64,000 bases of DNA from Brucella pecoris (GCF_006376675.1 NZ_VEWK01000006.1:124001-188000); one strand, 5' to 3'. Positions 26,271 through 35,521 are shown, counted from the stretch's first letter. Translations and numbers: made by a program. Notes: generated from the letters alone by a model not told the origin.

Positions 26271-28231
26271 CGCAAAGGAAATTTGCCGTTGCGGCTGTGA
26301 TAGGAATCGTGGTCGCATTTGCGCTCTGTCTCTGGAATGCAAGCGCTTTTCTGCCATTCGCACAATGGCCGTCGGTTCCGTTCAATCCAGATGGCATGAA
26401 TACGCAGCAGGTTATTTTTGCCTATGCAGTGCTGCCGCGTGCCGCTGTCGCAATCTTTGCCGGTGCTGCCCTGGGGCTCGCCGGTGCGCTTCTGCAGAGA
26501 CTCTTGAGCAATCCGATTGCCGATCCATCGACGCTTGGCGTTTCGTCCGGCGCGCAGCTTGCCATCGTCACGGCGACATTGTTTTTCCCGGCGATGCTCG
26601 ATGAGTTTCGCTGGGCTGTGGCGCTTGCGGGGGCCGGGCTGGCGACCGCTATCGTCTTTCTGCTCGGATGGCGAAGCCGTCTCGAGCCGGTGACGATAGT
26701 AATCTCTGGCCTGCTTGTCGGCGTAACTTGCAGTGCTGTTTCCGCCGCCTTGACGCTCTCGCAAGGCGAGTATCTGATGTCGCTGGTGACATGGAATGGC
26801 GGTTCGCTCAGCCAGCAGGATTGGTCCGCAGCAAAAGTGCTGGCGGTGCAGTTTTTGTTAGGTCTGGTTGCGGCGATCATGTTGAGCCGCCCGCTAACGC
26901 TGGTGGGGCTTGGTGATAGCAGCGCGCGGGCGCTCGGCGTGCCGCTGGCATGGCTACGTGTTGCGGTCGTGGTGGTTGTTGTGGCGTTGACCGCAGGTGT
27001 TGCTGCGAATGTCGGGCTTGTCAGTTTCATCGGCCTTGCCGCACCCGCAATCGTGCGGGGGCTTGGCGTTCGCAAGCCCGGTACGGTGTTGGTTGCGGCA
27101 CCCCTCGCTGGCGCAATTCTGCTCTGGCTATGCGACGGCGGTGTGCAATTGCTCGGTTCCAGTCTCGGTGAGACATTCCCGACCGGTGCGGTGACGGCTT
27201 TGATCGGTGGACCGCTCCTTTTGTGGCTGATCCCCCGTGTTCGCTCTTCCGCGTCGGCTGGAGGCAGCTCAGCCATATTCGCGCGTGCTTCGGTCACCAA
27301 AGCAATACTGTTGCCGGCATTGCTCGCGGTTGCAGCTTTCCTAACGCTTTCTCTCGTGCAGACTCCCGATGGCTGGTCATTGTTGACGGGCCCGGATTTT
27401 GCCGAACTTCTGCCTCTGCGCTGGCCGCGTCTGCTGGCAGCAGCGGCTGCCGGAAGTCTGCTGGCTATGGCAGGGGCCATTCTCCAGCGCCTGACCGGCA
27501 ATCCGCTGGCAAGCCCGGAAGTCGTCGGCGTCAGCGGTGGCGCGGGTATCGGTTTCGCGATTGCTCTGACAATCTTTGCCGCACCGAACAATTTTCAATT
27601 ATTGCTGTGTGCTGCGATCGGCGCATTTACGGCGATGGTCGTCGTCCTCAGTTTTGCAAGCCAGAGGCATCTTTCGCCCAATCGTCTTCTGCTGGTGGGC
27701 ATTTCCGTTAGCTCATTCGCGTCTGCCGTACTGAGTGTTTTTCTCGCCATTGGCGATCAACGCTCATGGCAAATTCTCGCTTGGCTCGGTGGTTCGTCGG
27801 CGTCCGCAACGCCTGATACGGCCATTTTTCTAGCAGTTTTGAGTGTCTGTATTACGCTCGTGGCACTGCTCTTGTCGCGCTGGCTGACGATTCTGCCACT
27901 TGGTCAGACGATCCCGGTGGCGTTGGGGCTTCCGGTTGGCGTGGCCCGTGTGTCGACCATCGTGGTCGCATGTATTGCAAGCGCTGCCGCCTCGCTGCTC
28001 GTCGGCCCGTTGAGTTTCGTTGGCCTGATGGCGCCACATATGACGCGGCGCATGGGGTTCGACCGTGCAGCAAGCCACGTGCTGGCATCAGCAGTCCTCG
28101 GTGCGTTGTTGATGACCATAGCTGACCTTGGCGCGCGCAATGCGACATTCCCCTATGAACTGCCTCTTGGTCTTTTCGCGGCGCTTGTGGGGGCGCCGTA
28201 TCTCGCCTGGGCCTTGGGGCGCAAAGGATAG
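26267..28231 (+). CDS. fhuB: Fe3+-hydroxamate ABC transporter, fused permease
   Basis: 654 aa made of two FecCD permease halves (about 1-325 and 330-654), the FhuB-specific duplication. Each half carries the P-A-L-G-x-x-L-Q-type stretch (GALLQRLLSNPIADPSTLGVSSGA in the first, GAILQRLTGNPLASPEVVGVSGGA in the second, each quoted in adjoining parts) and a C-terminal VGLVSFIGLAAP/VGPLSFVGLMAP motif. Start GTG overlaps the fhuD stop. The usual ATPase FhuC is not encoded next to it; the following gene is uronate dehydrogenase on what appears to be a separate transcript. Confidence 0.9.
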   Translation: MTQRKFAVAAVIGIVVAFALCLWNASAFLPFAQWPSVPFNPDGMNTQQVIFAYAVLPRAAVAIFAGAALGLAGALLQRLLSNPIADPSTLGVSSGAQLAIVTATLFFPAMLDEFRWAVALAGAGLATAIVFLLGWRSRLEPVTIVISGLLVGVTCSAVSAALTLSQGEYLMSLVTWNGGSLSQQDWSAAKVLAVQFLLGLVAAIMLSRPLTLVGLGDSSARALGVPLAWLRVAVVVVVVALTAGVAANVGLVSFIGLAAPAIVRGLGVRKPGTVLVAAPLAGAILLWLCDGGVQLLGSSLGETFPTGAVTALIGGPLLLWLIPRVRSSASAGGSSAIFARASVTKAILLPALLAVAAFLTLSLVQTPDGWSLLTGPDFAELLPLRWPRLLAAAAAGSLLAMAGAILQRLTGNPLASPEVVGVSGGAGIGFAIALTIFAAPNNFQLLLCAAIGAFTAMVVVLSFASQRHLSPNRLLLVGISVSSFASAVLSVFLAIGDQRSWQILAWLGGSSASATPDTAIFLAVLSVCITLVALLLSRWLTILPLGQTIPVALGLPVGVARVSTIVVACIASAAASLLVGPLSFVGLMAPHMTRRMGFDRAASHVLASAVLGALLMTIADLGARNATFPYELPLGLFAALVGAPYLAWALGRKG

Positions 28232-28405
28232 GCTGAGCGTCGTGCCAGCGTTGACCGTCACCTTCGGACATGTATGATGCCTGTTGCGGCGACATACCTG
28301 GGAGGGGACGCTGCTTTCCATCCATAGGATAACCGTTGACAAGGGCTGACGCCTGCAAGCTGAACGGTCGAATTTTGCCCTATCCCGTCCGAATGGAGAT
28401 TTTTC

Positions 28406-29194
28406 GTGAAACGACTTCTGATTACCGGTGCTGCGGGTGGACTGGGGCGCGTGATGCGCGAAAAACTGGTCGGGCAGGCCGAGCTACTGCGCCTTTCCGA
28501 CGTTGCCGATCTGGGCAAAGCCAAACCCAATGAAGAGCTTGTTCAATGCGACCTCGGCGATCTGGACGCGGTCATGGGTCTCGTCGAGGGCTGTGACGGT
28601 ATTCTGCATCTCGGCGGCATTTCAACCGAGGCGTCTTTCAGCAAGATACTCAACGCGAATATCGTCGGGATGTATAATCTCTACGAGGCTGCGCGAGCGC
28701 ACGGCCATCCGCGCATTATTTTCGCCAGCTCAAATCACACGATCGGCTTTTATCGGCAGGACGAGCATATCGACGCAACGGTGCCCACGCGACCCGACGG
28801 TCTTTACGGCGTTTCTAAATGCTTCGGTGAGTCCATCGCCAGCCTGTATCACGACAAGTTCGGGCAGGAGACGGCAATCGTCCGCATAGGCTCCTGTTTC
28901 GAAGAGCCGCGCAATCATCGCATGCTCTCGACCTGGATGTCGTATGACGATTTTGCCAGCCTAATTGAGTGTGTTTTCCGGGCGCCGATGCTGGGATGCC
29001 CGGTGATCTGGGGTGTTTCGAACAATGATTCGATGTGGTGGGACAACAGTTCGGCCCGTTTTCTCGGCTGGCATCCAAAGGACAATGCCGAGCGTTTCCG
29101 GGCCGGGCTCGAGAAGACAACACCGCGACCAGCGCCGGATTCCGCACTCGCTGTTTATCAGGGCGGAACATTTGTCGATGAACCGATCCATTAG
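28406..29194 (+). CDS. udh: Uronate dehydrogenase
   Basis: 262-aa SDR oxidising galacturonate or glucuronate to aldaro-lactone with NAD. Cofactor motif GAAGGLG at 8-14, HLGGIS, FASSNHTIGFY and the Tyr-x3-Lys in DGLYGVSKCFGES; the C-terminus ends in QGGTFVDEPIH. Motif by motif it tracks the Agrobacterium Udh sequence I remember. GTG start with GGAG at 28395-28398. A monocistronic-looking gene upstream of a sugar ABC operon. No garD/gci-like aldarate genes follow in the window. Confidence 0.88.
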   Translation: MKRLLITGAAGGLGRVMREKLVGQAELLRLSDVADLGKAKPNEELVQCDLGDLDAVMGLVEGCDGILHLGGISTEASFSKILNANIVGMYNLYEAARAHGHPRIIFASSNHTIGFYRQDEHIDATVPTRPDGLYGVSKCFGESIASLYHDKFGQETAIVRIGSCFEEPRNHRMLSTWMSYDDFASLIECVFRAPMLGCPVIWGVSNNDSMWWDNSSARFLGWHPKDNAERFRAGLEKTTPRPAPDSALAVYQGGTFVDEPIH

Positions 29195-29283
29195 GACGAT
29201 TGATCGAGAGCTGCCTGTCAATAGAGGGAAGCCTTGCATGAACGGGGCTTCTCCGGTTTGATGATGGGATAGAATGCATATTT

Positions 29284-29299
29284 TGCTTTACGTACCTCA
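29284..29299. promoter_or_regulatory. Candidate LacI-type operator, copy 1
   Basis: TGCTTTACGTACCTCA, a 16-bp imperfect palindrome centred on CG. It is identical at 15 of 16 positions to the reverse complement of the site at 39455-39470. It lies 132 bp before the start of the ABC ATPase gene, in the 236-bp gap after udh. Confidence 0.65.
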
Positions 29300-29430
29300 A
29301 AACGAAAGCTAAGCTTTTATTGTGACGCTTTGGGAGGAGTTCACGTGCAGCCAGAACTATCGGTGACAGCATCGGGAAAGAGCACATTTAAGAAACGCCA
29401 GACGCGGCAGTTCGCTGTTGGCGGTTGCCT

Positions 29431-30954
29431 ATGAGTGCGCCCGAAAAAGATGACAGGCCTGCACTGCTGGAGGCTGTGTCGCTTTCCAAATCATTCGGTC
29501 CCGTCCAGGTTCTGAAGAATATTGATCTGCGCATTTTCGGCGGCGAAGTTCATGCGATCATCGGCGAGAACGGCGCTGGAAAATCGACGCTGATGAAGCT
29601 GCTCGCAGGCAATGAGCGCCCTACGAGTGGGGAAATCCGCATCGACGGCAGGCCTGTGTCCTTCTCGGGACCGGTGGAGGCCGAAGCGCAGGGCATCGTG
29701 CTGGTGCATCAGGAAATTCTCCTCGCACCCGATCTGACTGTCGCACAGAATATTTATCTCGGTCGCGAGCTCAACCGTGGACTGGTCGTCGACGACAAGT
29801 CGATGCGCGAAGGTGCACGCAAGGCTATACGCGATCTCGGTGCCGATATCGACCCCGATGCGGTCGTAGGCACCCTGTCGATTGCGCAGCGCCAACTGGT
29901 CCAGATTGCCCGCGTGCTGCTGGTGCCGCATCGTGTGGTGATTTTCGACGAGCCGACCGCTTCGCTGACACCGTTCGAGACGGAAGCGCTGCTGAAAGTC
30001 ATTCGCGATATTCGCGCGAAGGGTGTCGCTGTTCTCTACATCTCGCACCGCCTGCCGGAAGTGAAGGAAATATCCGATCGTGTGACTGTGCTTCGCGACG
30101 GCAAGCTTGTTTCAGCGCATCTGTCTTCGGAATTGCAGCCTTCCGACATGGCCCGCCTGATGGTCGGTCGCGATGTTGCAAAGCTTTATCCTGACCGCGC
30201 AAGCAGGCATGACAACGCTGCCATTCTTGAAATCGATAACTTCAGCGTCCCCGGCTATGTGCAGAATGCGAGCTTCCATCTGAACCGGGGCGAGATACTC
30301 GGCTTTGCCGGTCTGGTCGGCGCGGGACGCACGGAACTGATGGAAGGCATTGTCGGGCTGCGCCCCGGCAAGGGGAACGCGCGCCACAATGGCAGGCCGG
30401 TTCATTTCCGCAATGCGCATGAAAGCCAGAAGGCGGGGATTGTTTATCTCAGCGAAGACCGGAAGGGCAAAGGGCTGCTTCTGTCCAAGGATCTGGGCGT
30501 CAATCTGACGCTCGCTTCGCTGAAGAAATTCGTCAGTGGCCTGCAGATCGACCGTAACCGGGAGCGCACCGCGCTCGATGATGCAATTCGCGAGTTCGAT
30601 ATCCGCACCGGTCGCAAGGATATTCTGGCGGGCCAGCTTTCGGGAGGCAACCAGCAAAAGCTTCTGCTTGCCAAGATGATGATGCTCGATCCGTCCATCG
30701 TCATCATCGATGAACCGACACGTGGCATCGATGTCGGCACGAAGGAGCAAATCTACCAGTTCATCGCCAATCTGGCGGATGAGGGAAAGTCGATCATTGT
30801 CGTTTCGTCGGAAATGCCGGAGCTGATCGGTATCTGCGACCGCATCGTCGTGATGCGGGAAGGGCGGGTTGCCGGTGAGGTAATAGGCGACCGTATGACC
30901 GAACATGACATCGTCGTGCTTGCAACCGGCGTTGAAGCCGAAAATGCCGCATAA
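29431..30954 (+). CDS. Sugar ABC transporter ATP-binding protein (RbsA-type)
   Basis: 507-aa fused double-NBD ATPase of the ribose/xylose (CUT2) class. N-half Walker [10 protein letters not shown], Walker B VVIFDEPTA; C-half has the degenerate [10 protein letters not shown] loop, a clear LSGGNQQK signature and IVIIDEPTRGIDVG. It energises import through the permease downstream. ATG 29431 is taken over an in-frame TTG 6 nt earlier; the ribosome-binding site is weak. First gene of ATPase-permease-binding protein, with its own upstream palindromic operator. Confidence 0.9.
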   Translation: MSAPEKDDRPALLEAVSLSKSFGPVQVLKNIDLRIFGGEVHAIIGENGAGKSTLMKLLAGNERPTSGEIRIDGRPVSFSGPVEAEAQGIVLVHQEILLAPDLTVAQNIYLGRELNRGLVVDDKSMREGARKAIRDLGADIDPDAVVGTLSIAQRQLVQIARVLLVPHRVVIFDEPTASLTPFETEALLKVIRDIRAKGVAVLYISHRLPEVKEISDRVTVLRDGKLVSAHLSSELQPSDMARLMVGRDVAKLYPDRASRHDNAAILEIDNFSVPGYVQNASFHLNRGEILGFAGLVGAGRTELMEGIVGLRPGKGNARHNGRPVHFRNAHESQKAGIVYLSEDRKGKGLLLSKDLGVNLTLASLKKFVSGLQIDRNRERTALDDAIREFDIRTGRKDILAGQLSGGNQQKLLLAKMMMLDPSIVIIDEPTRGIDVGTKEQIYQFIANLADEGKSIIVVSSEMPELIGICDRIVVMREGRVAGEVIGDRMTEHDIVVLATGVEAENAA

Positions 30955-30975
30955 AAACAATAAAGTGGGAAGTAG

Positions 30976-31977
30976 ATGACACAGGTTGCGACCGATAAAA
31001 GCTCAGTGGCGAGGACGTCCAAGGATTGGGATCTGCGGGCAGTTGCCCCGTTCATAGCGCTCGCCTTGCTGCTTGTTCTGGGCACGATTGCCAACCCGAA
31101 CTTCATAAGCATCGATAACCTTCTCAACGTCGCAACGCGGAGCGCTTTCATCGCCATTATCGCGCTCGGTGCTACCTATGTGATCTCGTCCGGCGGGCTG
31201 GACCTGTCCGTGGGTGCAATGGTGGCATTCGTCGCCAGTATCATGATCCTCTTCATGAATAGCGGGGTGATTGCCGATCCGGTGATGATGCTGATTGCCG
31301 CCGTGATGCTGGCGCTGATCGTCGGAGCGGCCTGCGGCCTGTTGAACGGCTTGATAACGACGGTTGGCGGCATTGAGCCTTTTATCGCTACGCTCGGCAC
31401 GATGGGCATCTATCGTGGTCTCACTACGTGGCTGTCACAGGGTGGTGCGATCACCTTGCGCAACCCGGACATTCAGACGCTTTATCGCCCGGCTTATTTC
31501 GGTTCCATTCTTGGCGTGCCGGTGCCGGTTATCGTGATCTTTGTGACGGCGGCACTTGCGGCGTTCGTCCTCTATCGGACACGCTATGGCCGCCATGTCA
31601 TCGCGGTGGGATCGAACGAAGACGTGGCGCGCTATTCCGGTATTTCGGTCAAGAAGGTGCGCACTATCGCCTTCATCATTCAGGGCCTTTGCGTCGCCGT
31701 TGCCGTGCTTCTCTATGTGCCCCGGCTCGGTTCGACCTCGGCCACGACCGGCCTGATGTGGGAACTGCAAGCGATTACCGCCGTCGTTGTTGGCGGAACA
31801 GCTTTACGCGGCGGGGTGGGCCGTATCTGGGGCACAATCTGCGGCGCGTTCATTCTGGAGATCATCGGAAACATCATGATCCTGTCAAACTTCGTCAGCG
31901 AGTATCTGCTCGGAGCTATTCAGGGCGCGATCATCATTATCGCCATGCTGGTGCAGCGTTCGCTGTCGCGGCGATAG
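30976..31977 (+). CDS. Sugar ABC transporter permease (RbsC-type)
   Basis: 333 aa with about 10 hydrophobic segments. The CUT2 permease signatures SGGLDLSVGAMVAF, FIATLGTMGIYRGL and ALRGGVGRIWGTICGAFIL are present. It forms the membrane channel with the upstream ATPase and the binding protein encoded after the repeat at 31978. The ribosome-binding site GTGGGAAG precedes the ATG. Confidence 0.9.
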   Translation: MTQVATDKSSVARTSKDWDLRAVAPFIALALLLVLGTIANPNFISIDNLLNVATRSAFIAIIALGATYVISSGGLDLSVGAMVAFVASIMILFMNSGVIADPVMMLIAAVMLALIVGAACGLLNGLITTVGGIEPFIATLGTMGIYRGLTTWLSQGGAITLRNPDIQTLYRPAYFGSILGVPVPVIVIFVTAALAAFVLYRTRYGRHVIAVGSNEDVARYSGISVKKVRTIAFIIQGLCVAVAVLLYVPRLGSTSATTGLMWELQAITAVVVGGTALRGGVGRIWGTICGAFILEIIGNIMILSNFVSEYLLGAIQGAIIIIAMLVQRSLSRR

Positions 31978-32020
31978 AGCATGTCTCCCAAAAGCAGGAA
32001 CGGGCTTTTGAAGACATGCT
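31978..32020. repeat. RIME-like hairpin inside ABC operon
   Basis: Two stacked perfect stems: AGCATGTCT (31978-31986) with AGACATGCT (32012-32020), and CAAAAGC (31989-31995) with GCTTTTG (32004-32010), around an 8-nt loop. The wording resembles the common Rhizobiales RIME repeat. It begins at the base after the permease stop codon and precedes the binding-protein gene, so it could stabilise or separate the transcript there. Confidence 0.75.
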
Positions 32021-32135
32021 TGATACAAGGAAAAAACGGAGTGATCAGCGCTCCGGTTTTGCGAGGTTGGCGGGATTGGTGGGGCGATTCCAGCCAGAGA
32101 GGAATGAGAGCCCCGCGTTTACTGGGAGGAAGACT

Positions 32136-33098
32136 ATGCGAGGGAATTTGATGAAGCTTGCTTTCGCCGCTTTGACGGCGGGTGCGCTTGCCTTTGGCAG
32201 CGCAGCAAGCGCACAGGACAAGAAAGTAACGATCGGCGTGTCGATCCCGGCTGCCGATCATGGCTGGACGGCAGGCGTCGTTTATCACGCCGAACGCGTG
32301 GCGAAGCTTCTGATGGCAGAGCATCCGGGCCTCAACGTCATCGTCAAGACGTCGCCCGATGCGGCATCGCAGGCCAATGCGTTGCAGGATCTGGCCGTAC
32401 AGGGCCTCGACGGGCTGGTCGTTCTGCCGACTGATCCCGATCCACTCGTCAACGCCATCAAGGAAATCAAGGACAAGGGAACCTTTGTCGCTCTGGTCGA
32501 CCGTGCGCCGAGCAGCAACGACAATTCCATCCGCGATCTCTATGTGGCCGGTAACAACCCGGCGCTCGGACAGGTGGCTGGCGAATATATCAAGAAGACC
32601 ACGCCCGATGCGCAGGTCGTCATTATTCGTGGTCTGCCGATCCCGATCGATCAGCAGCGTCAGGACGGTTTCGACAAGGGCATTGAAGGTTCCAACGTGA
32701 AGGTTCTGGATCGCCAGTACGGCAACTGGAACCGCGATGATGCTTTCCGCGTCATGCAGGACTTCCTGACCAAATATCCGAAGATCGATGTGGTCTGGGC
32801 ACAGGATGATGACATGCTTGTCGGCGTTCTCGAAGCCATCAAGCAGGCAAACCGCAGCGACATTCAGTATGTCGTGGGCGGCGCAGGCTCCAAGGACATG
32901 ATCAAGAAGGTGATGGATGGCGACAAGCTTGTGCCGGTTGATGTGCTCTATCCGCCAGCAATGGTTTCGACGGCTATGGAACTCGCCGCCGGTCATTTCT
33001 ATGACCAGATTCCAGTGAGCGGCAGTTACATCCTCGACGCAACGCTCGTCACCAAGGACAATGCGAAGGATTTCTATTTCCCGGATTCGCCGTTCTAA
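32136..33098 (+). CDS. Sugar ABC transporter substrate-binding protein
   Basis: 320-aa periplasmic binding protein of the ribose/galactose type (Peripla_BP_4). The signal peptide ends near SAASA-QD. The mature protein begins KVTIGVSIPAADHGWTAGVV and contains GLDGLVVLPTDPDPL and VVWAQDDDMLVGVLEAI. ATG 32136 is set by GGGAGGA at 32124-32130; longer readings overlap the permease gene and lack a signal peptide. Separated from the permease gene by 158 bp including a RIME-like hairpin. Ligand unknown. Confidence 0.9.
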   Translation: MRGNLMKLAFAALTAGALAFGSAASAQDKKVTIGVSIPAADHGWTAGVVYHAERVAKLLMAEHPGLNVIVKTSPDAASQANALQDLAVQGLDGLVVLPTDPDPLVNAIKEIKDKGTFVALVDRAPSSNDNSIRDLYVAGNNPALGQVAGEYIKKTTPDAQVVIIRGLPIPIDQQRQDGFDKGIEGSNVKVLDRQYGNWNRDDAFRVMQDFLTKYPKIDVVWAQDDDMLVGVLEAIKQANRSDIQYVVGGAGSKDMIKKVMDGDKLVPVDVLYPPAMVSTAMELAAGHFYDQIPVSGSYILDATLVTKDNAKDFYFPDSPF

Positions 33099-33110
33099 GG
33101 TGCTTGAATA

Positions 33111-33146
33111 CCGTGCGCCTGCGTGAGCCGGCGCACGGCTTTTCTT
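33111..33146 (+). terminator. Intrinsic terminator after binding-protein gene
   Basis: Perfect 9-bp GC-rich stem CCGTGCGCC (33111-33119) and GGCGCACGG (33130-33138) followed by CTTTTCTTTT. It lies 12 bp after the binding-protein stop, so some transcripts should end before the isomerase gene. Confidence 0.85.
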
Positions 33147-33234
33147 TTCATTCCCGATATGCAGCGCCAAGCGCGCTCTCAAATTGCTCGATGCCGGTTG
33201 ATGGCGGGGTCCGAGCATATTCAGGAGAAATTTG

Positions 33235-34287
33235 ATGAAGACGATCAAGGGGCCCGGGATTTTTCTTGGGCAGTTCGCAGGCGATGAAGCGCCGTTCAAC
33301 ACATGGGATGGCATCACCAAATGGGCTGCCGAAAAAGGCTATGCCGGGGTGCAGGTTCCGACATGGGCGAGCCAACTGATCGATCTGAAAAAGGCTTCTG
33401 AATCGAAGGATTATTGCGACGAATTCGCCGGCGTAGCACGCCAGAACGGTGTCGAAGTCACGGAGCTCTCGACCCACTTGCAGGGCCAGCTCGTTGCGGT
33501 GCATCCCGCCTATGACGAAGCTTTCGACGGTTTCGCGGTGCCGGAAGTGCGTGGCAATCCCAAGGCGCGCCAGCAATGGGCCGTCGAGCAGGTAAAGATG
33601 GCGATCCGCGCGTCGCGTAATCTCGGTATCGGCGCGCATGCGACCTTCTCAGGTGCGCTGGCCTGGCCGTTTGTCTACCCGTGGCCGCAGCGTCCTGCCG
33701 GTCTGGTGGAAACGGCGTTCGAGGAACTTGCCCGACGCTGGAAGCCGATCCTTGATCATGCCGACGAACACGGCGTCGATATCTGCTATGAAATCCATCC
33801 GGGCGAAGATCTGCACGATGGCGTGACCTTCGAGATGTTTCTGGAGCAGGTCGAAAATCACCCGCGGGCCAACATGCTTTACGACCCGTCGCATTATGTC
33901 CTGCAGTGCCTCGATTATCTCGACAATATCGACATCTACAAGGACCGCATCAAGATGTTCCACGTCAAGGATGCGGAATTCAATCCGACGGGACGGCAAG
34001 GCGTTTATGGCGGCTATCAGGGCTGGGTCAACCGTGCAGGCCGCTTCCGCTCGCTCGGTGACGGGCAGGTGGATTTCGGCGCAGTATTCTCCAAGATGGC
34101 CGCGAACGACTTTGACGGCTGGGCTGTGGTCGAATGGGAATGCGCCCTGAAGCATCCTGAAGATGGAGCGCGCGAAGGTGCCGAATTCGTCAAGGCGCAT
34201 ATCATCCGCGTCACCGACAAGGCATTTGACGATTTCGCAGCCGGCGGCACCGATGACGCCGCCAATCGCCGTATGCTCGGCCTGTAA
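33235..34287 (+). CDS. Sugar phosphate isomerase/epimerase (TIM barrel)
   Basis: 350 aa of the xylose-isomerase-like AP endonuclease-2 superfamily. Metal-ligand regions are visible in ICYEIHPGEDLHDG, YDPSHYVLQ, FHVKDAEF and VEWECALKHPEDG. AGGAG at 33223-33227 sets the ATG at 33235. Sixteen bases upstream of a Gfo/Idh/MocA gene, a pairing common in pathways that oxidise a sugar or cyclitol to a keto form and then isomerise or hydrolyse it. Substrate unknown; probably the sugar imported by the upstream ABC system. Confidence 0.87.
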   Translation: MKTIKGPGIFLGQFAGDEAPFNTWDGITKWAAEKGYAGVQVPTWASQLIDLKKASESKDYCDEFAGVARQNGVEVTELSTHLQGQLVAVHPAYDEAFDGFAVPEVRGNPKARQQWAVEQVKMAIRASRNLGIGAHATFSGALAWPFVYPWPQRPAGLVETAFEELARRWKPILDHADEHGVDICYEIHPGEDLHDGVTFEMFLEQVENHPRANMLYDPSHYVLQCLDYLDNIDIYKDRIKMFHVKDAEFNPTGRQGVYGGYQGWVNRAGRFRSLGDGQVDFGAVFSKMAANDFDGWAVVEWECALKHPEDGAREGAEFVKAHIIRVTDKAFDDFAAGGTDDAANRRMLGL

Positions 34288-34302
34288 GGTATAGGGATCG
34301 AT

Positions 34303-35475
34303 ATGACCATCGAAGCTAAAACCACGGAAACAGCAGCTCCCCGTATCCGCCTCGGCATGGTGGGCGGTGGCGCAGGTGCGTTTATCGGTGGCGTTCACCG
34401 TATGGCGGCGCGGCTCGACAACCGGTTTGAACTGGTGGCAGGCGCTTTGTCGTCATCTGCGGAAAAGGCGCAGGCCTCGGGGCGTGAACTGGGGCTGGCC
34501 GAAGATCGCATCTATTCCAGCTACAAGGACATGGCCATTCGTGAGGCGCGGTTGAAAAACGGTATCGAAGCCGTTTCCATTGTGACGCCGAACCACGTTC
34601 ATTGTGAAGCCGCCAAGGAGTTTCTGCGACGCGGCATCCACGTCATCTGCGACAAGCCGCTGACCTCGACACTTGCCGATGCGAAGAAGTTGAAAAAGGT
34701 CGCCGATGAAAGCGGTGCCTTGTTTGTTCTGACGCATAATTACACCGGCTATCCGATGGTGCGGCAGGCGCGCGAGATGATCGCTAATGGCGATCTTGGC
34801 GATCTTCGTGTCGTACAGGTGGAATATGCGCAGGACTGGCTGACCGAGGCGGTGGAAGCGACAGGTGCCAAGGGCGCTGTCTGGCGCACTGATCCGGCGC
34901 AATCGGGACTAGGCGGCGCGACTGGCGATATTGGCACGCACGCGTTCAATCTCGCCTCGTTCGTGACCGGCCTGATGCTCGACAGCCTTGCGGCTGATCT
35001 CGACAGTTTTGTCGAGGGACGTCGCTTGGACGACAACGCCCATGTGATGCTGCGTTTTGCGGGTGGCGCGAAGGGCATGCTCTGGTGCAGTCAGGTTGCG
35101 CCCGGTAATGAAAATGCGCTGCGCCTGCGCATCTATGGCACCAAGGGCGGCATTGAATGGGCGCAGGAAGACCCGAACTATCTCTGGTTCACGCCTTTTG
35201 GCGAGCAAAAGCGGCTCATCACGCGGGGCGGAGCCGGTACTAGCTCTGCGAGCGCCCGCGTGACCCGCGTACCGGCGGGACACCCGGAAGGTTATCTGGA
35301 AGCTTTTGCCACGATTTATTCGGAAGCAGCCAATGCGATCGAAGCCCACCGCAACGGCAAAAAGCCGGATAGTGCCGTGATCTATCCGACCGTCGATGAC
35401 GGGCTGAAGGGCGTTGCTTTCATCGATGCCTGCGTGCGCTCTTCACAGAAGAATGGCGGCTGGATCAAGCTTTAG
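34303..35475 (+). CDS. Gfo/Idh/MocA family oxidoreductase
   Basis: 390 aa. N-terminal Rossmann motif GMVGGGAGAFIG, the conserved CDKPLTSTLADAKKL (EKP-type lysine), and the C-terminal alpha/beta domain with GDIGTHAFNLASFV supplying the catalytic His region. NAD(P)-dependent dehydrogenase of a sugar or polyol. Cotranscribed with the preceding isomerase gene and closed by a strong terminator shared with convergent xylA. Confidence 0.9.
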   Translation: MTIEAKTTETAAPRIRLGMVGGGAGAFIGGVHRMAARLDNRFELVAGALSSSAEKAQASGRELGLAEDRIYSSYKDMAIREARLKNGIEAVSIVTPNHVHCEAAKEFLRRGIHVICDKPLTSTLADAKKLKKVADESGALFVLTHNYTGYPMVRQAREMIANGDLGDLRVVQVEYAQDWLTEAVEATGAKGAVWRTDPAQSGLGGATGDIGTHAFNLASFVTGLMLDSLAADLDSFVEGRRLDDNAHVMLRFAGGAKGMLWCSQVAPGNENALRLRIYGTKGGIEWAQEDPNYLWFTPFGEQKRLITRGGAGTSSASARVTRVPAGHPEGYLEAFATIYSEAANAIEAHRNGKKPDSAVIYPTVDDGLKGVAFIDACVRSSQKNGGWIKL

Positions 35476-35495
35476 AAATTGACATGGATTAAAAG

Positions 35496-35521
35496 AAAGG
35501 GCGCCAGTGGCGCCCTTTTTT
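35496..35521. terminator. Bidirectional terminator between oxidoreductase gene and xylA
   Basis: AAAGGGCGCC (35496-35505) and GGCGCCCTTT (35509-35518), a perfect 10-bp arm pair with a 3-nt loop and T-runs on the plus side (A-run on the other), between two convergent genes. It should work in both directions. Confidence 0.9.

Noticed and set aside
28336..28364. TTGACA at 28336-28341 as a -35 element for udh.
   Set aside because: At 17-bp spacing the -10 position reads GCTGAA, too far from consensus to report as a promoter.
31428..32135. Long upstream extension of the binding-protein reading frame.
   Set aside because: It overlaps the permease gene and repeat, has no signal peptide, and a strong GGGAGGA site precedes ATG 32136.
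31920..33320. 466-codon minus-strand open frame opposite the binding-protein gene.
   Set aside because: No family motifs, Arg/His/Cys-rich shadow composition, and it covers a clear CDS, a RIME-like repeat and a terminator.
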